DNA of 64,000 nt, taken from Leifsonia sp. 466MF. GTDB lineage: Bacteria > Actinomycetota > Actinomycetes > Actinomycetales > Microbacteriaceae. Shown here piece by piece: positions 32,044 to 41,534 of the stretch; position 1 is the stretch's first letter, and each line of letters starts with the position of its first letter. The stretch lies in contig NZ_LT629696.1 of NCBI RefSeq assembly GCF_900100265.1, positions 2,852,001 to 2,916,000 on the forward strand, in the 5' to 3' direction. The notes below the pieces were generated by a model. It was not told the origin of the DNA, made no database searches, and was given only the letters and a program-made list of their open reading frames with translations. Made by a program: the position numbers and the translations under genes.

Positions 32044-33056
32044 GGTCCCGACCCGGCGCGGGCGGCACCGCCGTCGCCGACCACACCGCCGCCGGCGCCG
32101 AGCGGTGTGATCGCCAACCGGCCCGCTCCATCCAGGTGCAGCCGTCCGAAGCCCGAGACCTTCCTCACGCCGTCGGCCCTCGACAGGTGCACGACCAGCC
32201 CGATCGCACTCACCGCCTGCCTCGCCAACGCGTGGTCGTCCAGCCCGGCCAATGCGCCCAGCGCCTCGAGGCGGGCGGGAACGTCCTCCAGCGAGTTCGC
32301 GTGCAGAGTCCCGGCGCCACCGTCGTGGCCGGTATTGAGAGCGGCGAGAAGGTCACGCACCTCCTCACCCCGGCACTCGCCGAGCACGAGCCTGTCCGGC
32401 CGCATCCTCAGGGCCTCGCGCACCAGCCGACGCAGATCGACGCCGCCGGCACCTTCGAGGTTCGGCTGCCGGGTCTCGAGACCGACGACGTGCGGATGAC
32501 GGATGCGCAGCTCCGCGACATCCTCGATCACCACGATCCGCTCATCGGGAGGGGCGTTCCCGAGGAGCGCCGCCAGGAGCGTGGTCTTGCCCGCGCCACC
32601 TGCGCCTGTGATCAGCAGGTTCGTCCTGGCGCGGACGGCCTGCAGCAACCGATCCCGTTCGAGCGGGTCCATACCGCCGCGGGCGACCAGCTCGTCCAGA
32701 GTCGGCTGCTCCCGCGCTGGCACGCGGATCGACAGCAGTGCGCCCCCGGTCGACACCGGTGGGAGGACCGCATGGACCCGCACGCCGCCGGTCAGCCGGA
32801 CATCGACGAACGGAGTCGCCTCATCGATGTGGCGACCACCCGCGGCGATCAGCCGCACCGCCAACTCGCGCGCGCTCGACCGGTCGGCGCGCCAGCCGCC
32901 CTCCCGCCGTAACCCGTCCGGTGGCCCATCGCTCCACAGCTCCCCCGATGCGGTCACGAAGAGGTCGGTAACCCCGGGGCGCAGGAGGTAGGGAGCGAGT
33001 GGTCCGAAGGTGCGCCAGAGTCCGGGAGACTCGTCGCCGCGCTGGTGGTTCGTCAT
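32040..33056 (-). CDS. tadA: TadA/CpaF-family pilus secretion ATPase
   Basis: A 338-aa cytoplasmic hexameric ATPase powering Flp-type pilus assembly. Walker A ITGAGGAGKTTLLAALLG, the Asp box (IVVIEDVAELRI) and Walker B/His box (MRPDRLVLGECRGEEVRDLL; GTLHANS) are all present. The N-terminal domain contains GVTDLFVTASGELW. It is shorter than typical CpaF (about 400-450 aa) but has the full catalytic core, similar to Rv3659c-type proteins. First gene of the five-gene tad operon. Confidence 0.9.
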   Translation of the reverse strand: MTNHQRGDESPGLWRTFGPLAPYLLRPGVTDLFVTASGELWSDGPPDGLRREGGWRADRSSARELAVRLIAAGGRHIDEATPFVDVRLTGGVRVHAVLPPVSTGGALLSIRVPAREQPTLDELVARGGMDPLERDRLLQAVRARTNLLITGAGGAGKTTLLAALLGNAPPDERIVVIEDVAELRIRHPHVVGLETRQPNLEGAGGVDLRRLVREALRMRPDRLVLGECRGEEVRDLLAALNTGHDGGAGTLHANSLEDVPARLEALGALAGLDDHALARQAVSAIGLVVHLSRADGVRKVSGFGRLHLDGAGRLAITPLGAGGGVVGDGGAARAGSGP

Positions 33057-33402
33057 GCGACGACGCTAGAGATGCCATACCCACGGCCGGCGACTCTCCA
33101 TCACATCGGTGGAGAAGTCACCGCCGCATCCAGCTGTGAACAACCGCCCGGAGGAGTCGACCTGCCGGTTAAAAAAGGGGGGCCGCACCTATTGGGGGGA
33201 ACAGGTGCGGCCACTGCGGCGCAGGATTGGGGGGAATCGATTGCGCCGCACGCACGAATTTACATTCGGCCGGGGTCCAGTTTACGCAGAATCGATGCAA
33301 ACGCAAGTCTCCTGGGGCGGTCGCTCGAGCAGGTTGTAGAGTCAGGCATTGTCGCGCCACGACCCGTATCGACCGCATCGCAAAGGAGCGAAAAGACTCC
33401 CC
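33057..33402. promoter_or_regulatory. 346-bp tad/acs intergenic region with twin hairpins
   Basis: No gene is supported. Two adjacent hairpins stand out: 33181-33190 with 33203-33212 (10 bp, perfect) and 33215-33223 with 33242-33250 (9 bp, perfect, plus an inner gatt/aatc pairing). Both loops display the same 11-mer attggggggaa. A ribosome site (aaaggag) for acs lies at 33382-33388. The region must hold the divergent tadA and acs promoters. The hairpins lack T-tracts and do not look like simple terminators. Confidence 0.6.
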
Positions 33403-35352
33403 ATGAGCAACACAATCGACAACCTGCTGCATGAAGCCCGCCGGTTCCCACCGAGCGACGAGTTCGCCGCGAACGCGATCGCCGACGCGGGCCTGTACGA
33501 GCGCGCGGCCGCCGACCGGCTGGGATTCTGGGCCGACCAGGCTCGCGAACTGGTGCACTGGCACACGCCGTTCACGCGCACTCTCGACTGGAGCGAGCCT
33601 CCCTTCGCCAAGTGGTTCGACGACGGCGAGCTGAACGTCGCCTACAACTGCCTCGACCGGCATGTGCTTGCCGGCAACGGTGACCGTGTCGCGATCCACT
33701 GGGAGGGCGAACCGGGCGACACCCGCACGATCACGTACGCCGAGCTGACGGCCGAGGTGAAGAAGGCGGCCAACCTGCTCACCAGTCTGGGCATCCGCGC
33801 GGGCGACCGCGTGGCGATCTACCTCCCGATGATCCCCGAGGCCGTCATCGCGATGCTCGCCGTCGCACGGATCGGCGCCGTGCACTCCGTCGTCTTCGGC
33901 GGATTCAGCGCCGAGAGCCTCCGCTCGCGTATCGACGACGCGGAGGCGAAACTCGTCATCACCGCGGACGGCGGCTGGCGCAAGGGCCGCGTCTTCCCCC
34001 TGAAGGACGCGGTGGATGCGGCGCTCACCGGCGACGCGACCACGGTCGAGCACGTGCTCGTGGTCAAGCGCGGCGAGAACGAGGTGGCCTGGACCGAGGG
34101 CCGCGACCTGTGGTGGCACGACGAGCTCGCGCTTGTCGACGCCGATCACGTGGCGAAGGCGTTCCCGGCCGAGCAGCCCCTCTTCATCCTCTACACGTCC
34201 GGCACGACGGGTAAGCCGAAGGGCATCCTGCACACCACCGGCGGGTACCTGACGCAGGCCTCGTTCACGCACAAGTTCGTCTTCGACCTCCACCCCGAGT
34301 CCGACGTGTACTGGTGCAGCGCCGACGTGGGATGGATCACCGGCCACACATACGTCGTCTACGGGCCGCTCGCGAACGGCGCGACCCAGGTGATGTACGA
34401 GGGCACGCCCGAGACGCCGCACCCCGGCCGCTGGTGGGAGCTGATCGAGAAGTACAAGGTCTCGATCTTCTACACCGCGCCGACCGCGATCCGCTCGTTC
34501 ATGAAGCTGGGCCGCCAGCACCCGCAGCAGTTCGACCTGTCGAGCCTGCGCGTCCTCGGCTCGGTCGGTGAGCCGATCAACCCGGAAGCGTGGATGTGGT
34601 ACCGCGAGGTCATCGGCGGCGACACGACCCCGATCGTGGACACCTGGTGGCAGACCGAGACCGGCGCGATCATGGTCTCGGCCCTCCCGGGGGTCACCAC
34701 GCTGAAGCCGGGGAGCGCCCAGGTGCCCCTGCCGGGCATCTCGATCGACATCCTCGACGAGTCGGGCACACCCGTCGGCAAGGACCAGGGCGGCCTGCTG
34801 GTCGTCACGGAACCGTGGCCGAGCATGCTGCGCGGCATCTGGGGAGACCCGGAGCGCTTCAAGGAGACCTACTGGTCGAAGTTCGGCGACAAGTACTTCG
34901 CCGGCGATGGCGCGCGCTACGACAAGGACGGCGACATCTGGCTGCTGGGCCGGGTGGACGACGTCATGAACGTCTCCGGCCACCGCCTGTCGACGGCGGA
35001 GATCGAGTCCGCCCTGGTCGCGCATCCCTTCACGGCCGAGGCGGCGGTCGTCGGGGCGAACGACGAGACGACCGGCCAGGCCGTCGTCGCGTTCGTGATC
35101 ATCAAGCAGAACCAGCTGGAGCAGGCCGGCGCGATGGATGTCGCGGCCGAGCTGCGCAAGCACGTCGCCGAGCAGATCGGTGCGATCGCGCGTCCCCGTG
35201 ACATCTTCATCGTCACGGAGCTGCCCAAGACGCGATCGGGCAAGATCATGCGGCGCCTGCTGCGGGATGTGGCCGAAGGCCGAGAGGTCGGCGACACCAC
35301 GACCCTGGCGGACACCGCGGTGATGAGTTCGATCCAGGCAAAGCTCTCCTAA
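33403..35352 (+). CDS. acs: Acetyl-CoA synthetase
   Basis: A 649-aa AMP-forming acetate-CoA ligase for acetate assimilation. Conserved A3 P-loop [17 protein letters not shown]5 [12 protein letters not shown]8 [16 protein letters not shown], and the acetylatable-lysine motif [13 protein letters not shown] near the C-terminus are all present, so activity could be controlled by lysine acetylation. Length and domain order are normal. Start ATG 33403. It stands alone, with hairpins both upstream and downstream. Confidence 0.96.
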   Translation: MSNTIDNLLHEARRFPPSDEFAANAIADAGLYERAAADRLGFWADQARELVHWHTPFTRTLDWSEPPFAKWFDDGELNVAYNCLDRHVLAGNGDRVAIHWEGEPGDTRTITYAELTAEVKKAANLLTSLGIRAGDRVAIYLPMIPEAVIAMLAVARIGAVHSVVFGGFSAESLRSRIDDAEAKLVITADGGWRKGRVFPLKDAVDAALTGDATTVEHVLVVKRGENEVAWTEGRDLWWHDELALVDADHVAKAFPAEQPLFILYTSGTTGKPKGILHTTGGYLTQASFTHKFVFDLHPESDVYWCSADVGWITGHTYVVYGPLANGATQVMYEGTPETPHPGRWWELIEKYKVSIFYTAPTAIRSFMKLGRQHPQQFDLSSLRVLGSVGEPINPEAWMWYREVIGGDTTPIVDTWWQTETGAIMVSALPGVTTLKPGSAQVPLPGISIDILDESGTPVGKDQGGLLVVTEPWPSMLRGIWGDPERFKETYWSKFGDKYFAGDGARYDKDGDIWLLGRVDDVMNVSGHRLSTAEIESALVAHPFTAEAAVVGANDETTGQAVVAFVIIKQNQLEQAGAMDVAAELRKHVAEQIGAIARPRDIFIVTELPKTRSGKIMRRLLRDVAEGREVGDTTTLADTAVMSSIQAKLS

Positions 35353-35451
35353 GAGTCCGCCTACAGCACTACTCAAATTCGGCGCGTCCATCACGCAAGT
35401 CACCACTCCTCTGTCGTTCACGGCGATTGAGTGGGTGTAAGGGGACGCAGG

Positions 35452-35488
35452 CTCGAAGAGGGCCCGCACGTCGTGGGCCCTCTTCGAG
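35452..35488. terminator. 14-bp hairpin between acs and the small secreted-protein gene
   Basis: Arms 35452-35465 (ctcgaagagggccc) and 35475-35488 pair perfectly around a 9-nt loop. The position, 100 bp after acs, fits a terminator. Its 3' arm also abuts and partly overlaps the purine-rich ribosome site (gagagga, 35486-35492) of the next gene, so it may instead limit that gene's translation. Confidence 0.6.
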
Positions 35489-35500
35489 AGGAACCCGAAA

Positions 35501-36169
35501 TTGACGAAACTGCGTAACGCCGCCTTGGTCGGCGCCCTCACGCTCGGTATCACAGGCGCTGGAGTGCTGGCGGCCAGCCCCGCATTCGCGGCCGTGAACG
35601 ACCGAAGCGGAACGATGCTCAACGCGACCACGACCGTGGGCAAGAGCTTGGACGTGACCATGACGGGCGCGCCCTGGGCACTGTCTCCTGCGGCGTACCA
35701 GGCCACGATCGCTGTCACCGTTCCCGCAGGGACCGAGCTGCTCAACAACATCCACGGCGCGCCGGGCACTCCGCGCGCGTCCGCAGACGGTGGGTGGGAA
35801 CGAACGATCGGGAACGGTCACTGGGAGCTGTACCACCGCGCTTCTGACCCCTCGACCGTGTGGCAACTGGTGGTAACCGACACCGGAAACGCGGACACGA
35901 TCACGACGCTCCTCCTTCCGACGCTCACCGTTTCGCAGCTGACTCCGGCCCCTCAGCAGGGGAGCGTGACCTTTGATCTGGTGGCCTACCGCTCGCTCAC
36001 CACTCCCACGCTCTCCACAGACGAAGTACAGCCGACCGCGATCTTCACCTGGACCGCCGACGACACGGCGATCCCCGTCATCGCTCCGGCCGTCGGCGGT
36101 GCAGCCGCGGTGGCGGGTCTCGCCGGCGCCGGCATCGTCATGATGCGTCGACGTGGGGAGAGGGCATGA
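35501..36169 (+). CDS. Secreted, C-terminally membrane-anchored surface protein
   Basis: A 222-aa exported protein starting at TTG 35501. A signal peptide at about 1-30 (LVGALTLGITGAGVLAASPAFA) is followed by a beta-rich domain (about 32-190; VTVPAGTELLNNIHGAPGTP, WQLVVTDTGNADTITTLLLP). A C-terminal hydrophobic helix (about 195-216, VIAPAVGGAAAVAGLAGAGI) ends in RRRGERA. There is no LPxTG-like motif, so the tail is probably a plain membrane anchor. The family is not recognised. TTG start plus the overlapping hairpin suggests low or regulated translation. Confidence 0.7.
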   Translation: MTKLRNAALVGALTLGITGAGVLAASPAFAAVNDRSGTMLNATTTVGKSLDVTMTGAPWALSPAAYQATIAVTVPAGTELLNNIHGAPGTPRASADGGWERTIGNGHWELYHRASDPSTVWQLVVTDTGNADTITTLLLPTLTVSQLTPAPQQGSVTFDLVAYRSLTTPTLSTDEVQPTAIFTWTADDTAIPVIAPAVGGAAAVAGLAGAGIVMMRRRGERA

Positions 36170-36256
36170 CCGGGCTAGGCGTCGTGCGTGCCGCCCACCT
36201 CCAGCGGCGCGCGGCCGCACTCGAGGCGACGGACGCAAGCTGAGCGGTGGCACTTG

Positions 36257-36292
36257 GAGTCTCGGTGATGGCCGGAGTCATCACCGAGACTC
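36257..36292. terminator. Bidirectional terminator hairpin
   Basis: Perfect 14-bp arms (36257-36270, gagtctcggtgatg, with 36279-36292) around an 8-nt loop lie between the convergent secreted-protein gene and the Rid-family gene, 8 bp from the latter's stop. Confidence 0.8.
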
Positions 36293-36299
36293 TGCGTCG

Positions 36300-36770
36300 T
36301 CAGTCGACGGCGAGGATCAGCTCCACCTCGACCGGCGCGTCGAGGGGCAGCACGGCGACGCCCACGGCGGAGCGGGCGTGGACACCGGCGTCGCCGAAGA
36401 TCTCGCCCAGCACCTCGGACGCCCCGTTGATGACCGCAGGCTGGCCGGTGAATGCGGGGTCGGAGGAGACGAAGCCGACGACCTTCACCACACGGGTCAC
36501 TCGATCGAGGGAGCCGAGGACGCTCTTCGCGGCGGCAAGCGCGTTCAACGCGCAGATCCGTGCGTACTCCTTGGCATCGGCGGGCGCGACGAGGCCGGCG
36601 CCCTCACCGACCTTGCCGGTCGCCGGAAGAGCTCCGGCCACCATCGGCAGCTGCCCCGAGGTGTAGACGTGGTGCCCGTCGAGCACCGCCGGCGTGTATG
36701 CCGCGACCGGCGGGACCACGTCCGGCAGGTCGATCCCGAGCTGGACGAGACGCGCCTCGATGTCCGCCAT
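36300..36770 (-). CDS. RidA/YjgF-family protein
   Basis: A 156-aa Rid-family member, likely a reactive enamine/imine deaminase or related trimeric protein. The signature lies near the C-terminus: HARSAVGVAVLPLDAPVEVE, including the substrate-contacting Arg. The central helix (ICALNALAAAKSVLGSLDRV) and YTSGQLPMVAG strand are typical. It is longer than classical RidA (about 128 aa), as in the YjgF-like subgroup. ATG 36770 shares a base with the upstream gene's TGA (TGATG). Confidence 0.88.
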   Translation of the reverse strand: MADIEARLVQLGIDLPDVVPPVAAYTPAVLDGHHVYTSGQLPMVAGALPATGKVGEGAGLVAPADAKEYARICALNALAAAKSVLGSLDRVTRVVKVVGFVSSDPAFTGQPAVINGASEVLGEIFGDAGVHARSAVGVAVLPLDAPVEVELILAVD

Positions 36771-36937
36771 CAGGCCTGCTCCCCATCCGTCACGGGGCGC
36801 TTCAGGTAGGCGACGAGTCCGCCCTCCGGGCCGGTGACGATCTGCACCAGCTCCCAGCCCTCCGACCCCCAGTTGTTCAGGATCGCTGCGGTGTTGTGGA
36901 TCATCAGCGGGGTGGTCAGGTACTCCCAGCGCGGCAT
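36770..36937 (-). CDS. DUF4177 small protein
   Basis: A 55-aa protein (WEYLTTPLMIHNTAAILNNW; GSEGWELVQIVTGPEGGLVA) matching DUF4177, a short domain of unknown function common in actinobacteria next to Rid-family genes. ATG 36937. The stop overlaps the Rid gene start, so the two are translationally coupled. It is divergent from the PBP gene, 51 bp away. Confidence 0.8.
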   Translation of the reverse strand: MPRWEYLTTPLMIHNTAAILNNWGSEGWELVQIVTGPEGGLVAYLKRPVTDGEQA

Positions 36938-36988
36938 CGTGCTCCTCGGATCGGGGGATTTTGCAGGTTCATCACCTACTCTGATCCT

Positions 36989-39541
36989 ATGTCTGCGCAA
37001 AAACCACAGGCTAGAGGTGTGCTCGGCGCCGCCGGTGCGTTCATCGGCATGAGTGTTGTGGCCGGTCTTCTGGTCACCGCCGCCGTCACGCCTGCGATCG
37101 CTGTGACGGGGATGGCGGCCAATAACAGCATCGGCGTGTTCGAGGGACTCCCGGAGTACCTGAACGTCGACCAGCTGGCTCAGCCGACCACCATCTATGC
37201 CAAGAACGGCGACCAGGACGTCCCGCTCGCCACGTTCTACTCCCAGAACCGCCTGCCGGTCGCCTTCGACCAGATCTCGCAGGCGGCGAAGGATGCCGCG
37301 ATCGCGGGCGAAGACCCTCGCTTCTACACGCACGGCGGCGTCGACATCCAGGGCACCGTGCGCGGTGTGCTCTCCACCGTCGCCGGTGGCGGTGTTCAGG
37401 GTGGTTCCTCGATCACCCAGCAGTACGTGAAGAACGTGCTGCTGCAGAAGTGCGAGGCGCTCCCGGTGAAGTCCAAGGAGCAGAAGGCCAAGTACCAGCA
37501 GTGCGTGGATGACTCCACGGGCGTGTCTCCCGACCGAAAGGTCAAGGAGATGAAGTACGCGATCGGCATCGAGAAGAAGTACACCAAGGACCAGATCCTG
37601 GTCGGGTACCTGAACATCGCAGGCTTCGGTGGCACCGTCTACGGCATCGAGGCCGCAGCGCATTACTACTACAACACCACCGCGGCAGCGCTGACGCCTG
37701 CGCAGGCGGCCAGCCTGATCGCGATCGTGAACGAGCCGACCAGCCTGAAGATCGACAACCCCGGTTCGGAGACCAACGGCGCGGCGAACGGGTACGCGAA
37801 GAACAAGGAGCGCCGCGACTACATCCTCCAGAAGATGTACCAGTACAAGCGCCTCACGAAGGCGCAGTACGAGGAAGCGGTCAAGACCCCGATCCAGCCG
37901 GCGATCACCCCCTCCGAGCGCGGCTGTCAGACCGCGGGCGGGTCGGCGTACTTCTGCGACTACGTCCAGAAGATCATCCTCAACGACCCCACCTTCGGCG
38001 CCGACGAGGACACTCGCGCCTCCAACTTCAACCGGGGTGGTTACAAGATCTACACAAGCCTCGACCTCCAGCTGCAGCAGGTCGCCGAGGAGACCATCAA
38101 CTCCTACGTTCCGGCCTCCTATCCCAAGGCCGACATCGGCGGGGTGCTGGTGGGTGTGCAGCCGGGCACCGGGCGCGTGCTCTACATGGCGCAGAACAAG
38201 AAGTACAGCCAGGACCCGGAGGTGCTCAACACGAGCACTGACTTCTCCTCCGTGAATCTCGCCACCGACCAGAAGTACGGCGGCTCGGGCGGATTCCAGG
38301 TCGGCTCCACCTACAAGGTCTTCACCCTCGCCGAATGGCTCAAGCAGGGCCACTCCCTCAGCGAGCCCGTCAACGCCAACATCCGGACCTACAAGTCGTT
38401 CAAGGACTCGTGCGCCGGGAACTGGAGCGGCACCTACACGCCGCAGAACGACTCACCGGGAGAGACGGGCATCCGCAACGCTCAGAGCGCGACCACGCTG
38501 TCCATCAACACGGCCTTCATCTCGATGGCCTCCCAGGTGGACCTGTGCGAGATCAAGAAGGACGCCGAAGCGTTCGGAGTCCACACCGCCAAGGGCGAGC
38601 CTCTGGACACGAACCCCGCGTCGGTGCTGGGCACCAACTACATCGCCCCTCTGACCATGGCCACCGCCTTCGCGGGCATCGCCAACAACGGGATGACGTG
38701 CTCGCCGATCGCCATCGACAAGATCCTCGACGCGAACGGCAAGGACGTGAAGGTGCCGCAGAGCGCCTGCACGCAGTCCGTCGATCCGGCGGTCGCCAAC
38801 ACGATGGCGAAGGCGCTCCAGGGTCCGATCCAGAACGGCACCGCGGCAGGGATGAACCGCACCGGCAAGGACATGCTCGGCAAGACGGGAACGACGGAGT
38901 ACAACGACCAGCTTTGGCTCGTGGCGGCCACGACGAAGGTCGCCGGCGCCTACTGGGTCGGCAACATCAACAACCACGTCGACTTCCGCAAGGTGTACCC
39001 GACCCACGGCAAGTCGCCCGCGTCGGCTCGTACCGATGTCATGCGAATCATGATGACCGCGGCGGTCGGCAAGTACGGCGGCGACGACTTCCCGGCGGCG
39101 CCCGACAAGTTGACGCGCGGCATCCAGGTCGCAGTTCCCGACCTGACGGGTAAGACGCCCGACGAGGCGAAGTCGATCCTGACCGGCCTCGGGCTGGACT
39201 CGGCCGACGGCGGCCCGCAGGACTCGGTCGCCCCCGCCGGAACGATCTCGGCGACAGATCCGCCCGCCGGTACGCAGGTCAGCAAGGGCACGCCCATCAC
39301 CCTGTTCACCAGCAACGGGTCCCTCGTGGCGGTCCCGAACGTGGTGGGCCAGAAGTACGGCGACGCTCTCGCGACGCTGACTGCCGCCGGATTCAAGGTG
39401 AAGACCGCGGGCGGCAATAGTCCGACCTCGACCGTTCAGGCTCAGGATCCCGCCGGCAATGCCCCTGCCAAGCCGGGAACCCAGGTGACCCTGACCCTGA
39501 CCGCACCCGCCGTCCAGCCGACACCGGGCACGGGCGGATAG
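36989..39541 (+). CDS. Class A penicillin-binding protein with PASTA domains
   Basis: An 850-aa bifunctional peptidoglycan synthase. An N-terminal membrane helix (about 13-36) is followed by the GT51 transglycosylase with catalytic Glu at about 108 (AGEDPRFYTHGGVD) and QGGSSITQQYVKN. The transpeptidase has S440-T-Y-K (GSTYKVF), SIN (SINTAF) and KTG at about 632 (GKTGTTE). Two PASTA repeats (about 710-840; VPDLTGKTPDEAKSILTGLG and VPNVVGQKYGDALATLTAAG) end in a Pro-rich tail. No ribosome site precedes ATG 36989, and TACTCT at 36977-36982 could be a -10 box giving a leaderless mRNA. Similar to actinobacterial PonA. Confidence 0.94.
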   Translation: MSAQKPQARGVLGAAGAFIGMSVVAGLLVTAAVTPAIAVTGMAANNSIGVFEGLPEYLNVDQLAQPTTIYAKNGDQDVPLATFYSQNRLPVAFDQISQAAKDAAIAGEDPRFYTHGGVDIQGTVRGVLSTVAGGGVQGGSSITQQYVKNVLLQKCEALPVKSKEQKAKYQQCVDDSTGVSPDRKVKEMKYAIGIEKKYTKDQILVGYLNIAGFGGTVYGIEAAAHYYYNTTAAALTPAQAASLIAIVNEPTSLKIDNPGSETNGAANGYAKNKERRDYILQKMYQYKRLTKAQYEEAVKTPIQPAITPSERGCQTAGGSAYFCDYVQKIILNDPTFGADEDTRASNFNRGGYKIYTSLDLQLQQVAEETINSYVPASYPKADIGGVLVGVQPGTGRVLYMAQNKKYSQDPEVLNTSTDFSSVNLATDQKYGGSGGFQVGSTYKVFTLAEWLKQGHSLSEPVNANIRTYKSFKDSCAGNWSGTYTPQNDSPGETGIRNAQSATTLSINTAFISMASQVDLCEIKKDAEAFGVHTAKGEPLDTNPASVLGTNYIAPLTMATAFAGIANNGMTCSPIAIDKILDANGKDVKVPQSACTQSVDPAVANTMAKALQGPIQNGTAAGMNRTGKDMLGKTGTTEYNDQLWLVAATTKVAGAYWVGNINNHVDFRKVYPTHGKSPASARTDVMRIMMTAAVGKYGGDDFPAAPDKLTRGIQVAVPDLTGKTPDEAKSILTGLGLDSADGGPQDSVAPAGTISATDPPAGTQVSKGTPITLFTSNGSLVAVPNVVGQKYGDALATLTAAGFKVKTAGGNSPTSTVQAQDPAGNAPAKPGTQVTLTLTAPAVQPTPGTGG

Positions 39542-40521
39542 TGGCGCGCGGAGTCCTCCGACCGGCGGCGTCCGCCCTGGCGTTCCTCGCCGGGGCGGGC
39601 GCCGCCGCGTTCGCCTATGGTTCGCTGGTGGAGCGTCGCGCGTACACGCTGCGCGAGGTGAGCGCGCCGGTCCTTCCGGCCGGGGCGCAGCCGATCCGCG
39701 TTCTCCACCTCTCCGACCTGCACATGGCGCCCTGGCAGCGCGACAAGCAGGAGTGGATCCGCTCCCTCGCCCGGCTGAAGCCGGACCTGATCGTCGAGAC
39801 CGGAGACGTGCTCGGCCATGCCCGGGGCCTCGAGGGCGTCCGTGCCGCCTACGACGGCTTCCGCGGCATCCCGGGCGTCTTCGTGCACGGATCCAACGAC
39901 TACTTCGGCCCGCAGGCGAAGAACCCGCTGAAGTACTTCCTCGGCCCGTCGAAGAAGCGCCCGTCGACCGCCCCGCGGCTCGACACGGCCGCCCTGACGG
40001 CGTACTTCCGCGATCTGGGCTGGACCGACCTGGACAACCGGGCGGCCGGCCTGGAGGTCCGGGGAACGCACCTCGAGTTCTTCGGTGTCGACGACCCGCA
40101 CATCCGTTTCGACCGGGTGGAGGCCATCCCCGGCGCTCTGGACCAGCTGCGCGAGGACGACCCGTTCTCGGACGACAACGCCTGGCCGGATGAGGGCCCG
40201 AGCGAGCAGCGGCAGGCGGTCACCATCGGTGTCACGCATTCGCCGTACCGTCGCATCCTCGACGCCTTCGTCACCTACGGTGCGTCGATGATCTTCGCGG
40301 GCCACACGCACGGCGGTCAGGTCTGCGTTCCGGGGTTCGGCGCGCTGGTCACGAACTGCGACATCCCACGCGCACAGGTGAAGGGGTTGAGCGTCTGGCG
40401 CCATGCCTTCCGCTCGGCGTACCTCAACGTGTCGGCGGGCCTCGGCACGTCGATCTTCGCGCCGGTGCGCTTCGCCTGCCGCCCGGAGGCGTCGCTGGTC
40501 ACGCTGACGCCCGCGCCGTGA
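39541..40521 (+). CDS. Metallophosphoesterase (calcineurin-like, YkuE type)
   Basis: A 326-aa protein with a signal-anchor N-terminus ([20 protein letters not shown]) and all dimetal phosphoesterase blocks: [31 protein letters not shown] and [13 protein letters not shown] 39541 shares a base with the PBP stop TAG. This PBP-phosphoesterase pair is conserved in actinobacteria and suggests a wall or membrane-linked substrate, although the true substrate is unknown. Confidence 0.9.
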   Translation: MARGVLRPAASALAFLAGAGAAAFAYGSLVERRAYTLREVSAPVLPAGAQPIRVLHLSDLHMAPWQRDKQEWIRSLARLKPDLIVETGDVLGHARGLEGVRAAYDGFRGIPGVFVHGSNDYFGPQAKNPLKYFLGPSKKRPSTAPRLDTAALTAYFRDLGWTDLDNRAAGLEVRGTHLEFFGVDDPHIRFDRVEAIPGALDQLREDDPFSDDNAWPDEGPSEQRQAVTIGVTHSPYRRILDAFVTYGASMIFAGHTHGGQVCVPGFGALVTNCDIPRAQVKGLSVWRHAFRSAYLNVSAGLGTSIFAPVRFACRPEASLVTLTPAP

Positions 40522-40589
40522 AGCGAGGTGCCGAGCAGGGTGCTGTGGTCATGACCACTCCCCCGCTCGTGTATCCTGGATGAGGCCTT

Positions 40590-40663
<74 letters not shown>

Positions 40664-40664
40664 C

Positions 40665-40729
40665 GTAATGAAGAAAGAGGAAGCCCCCGGCTCGCATCGC
40701 GAGCCGGGGGCTTCCTCTTTCTCCATTAC
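40665..40729. terminator. Very long hairpin terminator after tRNA-Pro
   Basis: A 23-bp perfect stem (40672-40694 with 40700-40722; agaaagaggaagccccc... arm) with a 5-nt loop. It extends outward by a further 6 bp (40665-40670 with 40724-40729) past one mismatch. The arms end in TTTCT on the plus strand and in the mirror on the minus strand, so it can stop tRNA transcription and read-through from the convergent FMN reductase gene. Confidence 0.9.
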
Positions 40730-40855
40730 TCGCTGATGTCCATTGGGGTCCCCGCCCGCGAGGGGCCCCGGGCGCCGCTCCGAGCGCCAGCGAGGACCGG
40801 CGTTCGGGGTAGCGGGTGGGGCGCACCGCGCAACGCCCGTGGAGAAGCGGTAGAC

Positions 40856-41446
40856 CTAAAACGCGTCCGGCCGGGCGAACTCCGGCTCCGCCAGCCGCGA
40901 GACGGAGTCGTCCGAACGCACCAGAGGCAGCGTGCGAGCCACAGCGGTGTCGATGCGATCCCGCAGGTCCTGGGAGCGGATCTCGTAGTCCTCGAAGTCG
41001 CTCTCGGCCGCGTAGATGCCCAGGGGCAGGGTCAGCGACTGGAAGAACCCGAACAGCGGACGCATCTGGTGCTCGACCAGCAGCGCGTGCCGGTCACTGC
41101 CTCCCGTGGCCGTCAGGACGACCGGCTTGTCGACCAGGGCGTACTGGCCGACGTGGTCGAAGAACAGCTTGAACAGGCCTGTGTACGTGGCCCGGTAGGC
41201 GGGTGACCCGACCACGAGGATGTCCGCGTTCTCGACCGCCTCCAGAGCCTCGGTGACCGTCGGGCTGAGACTGCTCCGGAAGGGACCGGCGCCGAGCTCC
41301 GGCAGAAGGGGCGCCAGCCGGATCGTGCGGGCGATGCCCCCGGACGCCTCGGCATAGGCGCGCGTGACCTCGTCCACGAGCACGGTGGTGCGCGACGGGT
41401 GGGTCGGGCTTCCGCTCACTCCGACCACGTTGAGTGGATGCGACAT
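40856..41446 (-). CDS. NADPH-dependent FMN reductase (MsuE/SsuE-like)
   Basis: A 196-aa flavodoxin-fold oxidoreductase. The N-terminal phosphate-binding loop GVSGSPTHPSRT, the GSPAYRATYTGLFKLFFDHV block and the TATGGSDRHALLVEHQ region match MsuE-type reductases that deliver FMNH2 to two-component monooxygenases. The next gene upstream encodes a luciferase-like monooxygenase, about 90 bp away in the same direction. That supports a reductase-monooxygenase pair, although the LLM subgroup may use other partners. Confidence 0.88.
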   Translation of the reverse strand: MSHPLNVVGVSGSPTHPSRTTVLVDEVTRAYAEASGGIARTIRLAPLLPELGAGPFRSSLSPTVTEALEAVENADILVVGSPAYRATYTGLFKLFFDHVGQYALVDKPVVLTATGGSDRHALLVEHQMRPLFGFFQSLTLPLGIYAAESDFEDYEIRSQDLRDRIDTAVARTLPLVRSDDSVSRLAEPEFARPDAF

Positions 41447-41534
41447 GTGGGAACCGCCTTCTGGCTGGGGACCGGGATTTCGCCCAACGGTACCCGGAGC
41501 CGCCCCGCATCGCTCGGGGCGGCGTCACGGTCCG

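Noticed and set aside
36167..36244. 25-codon frame (ATGA overlap) after the small secreted-protein gene
   Set aside because: Overlap is suggestive, but the peptide has no motif, follows a membrane-protein stop by chance overlap, and no ribosome site is visible; not enough to call.
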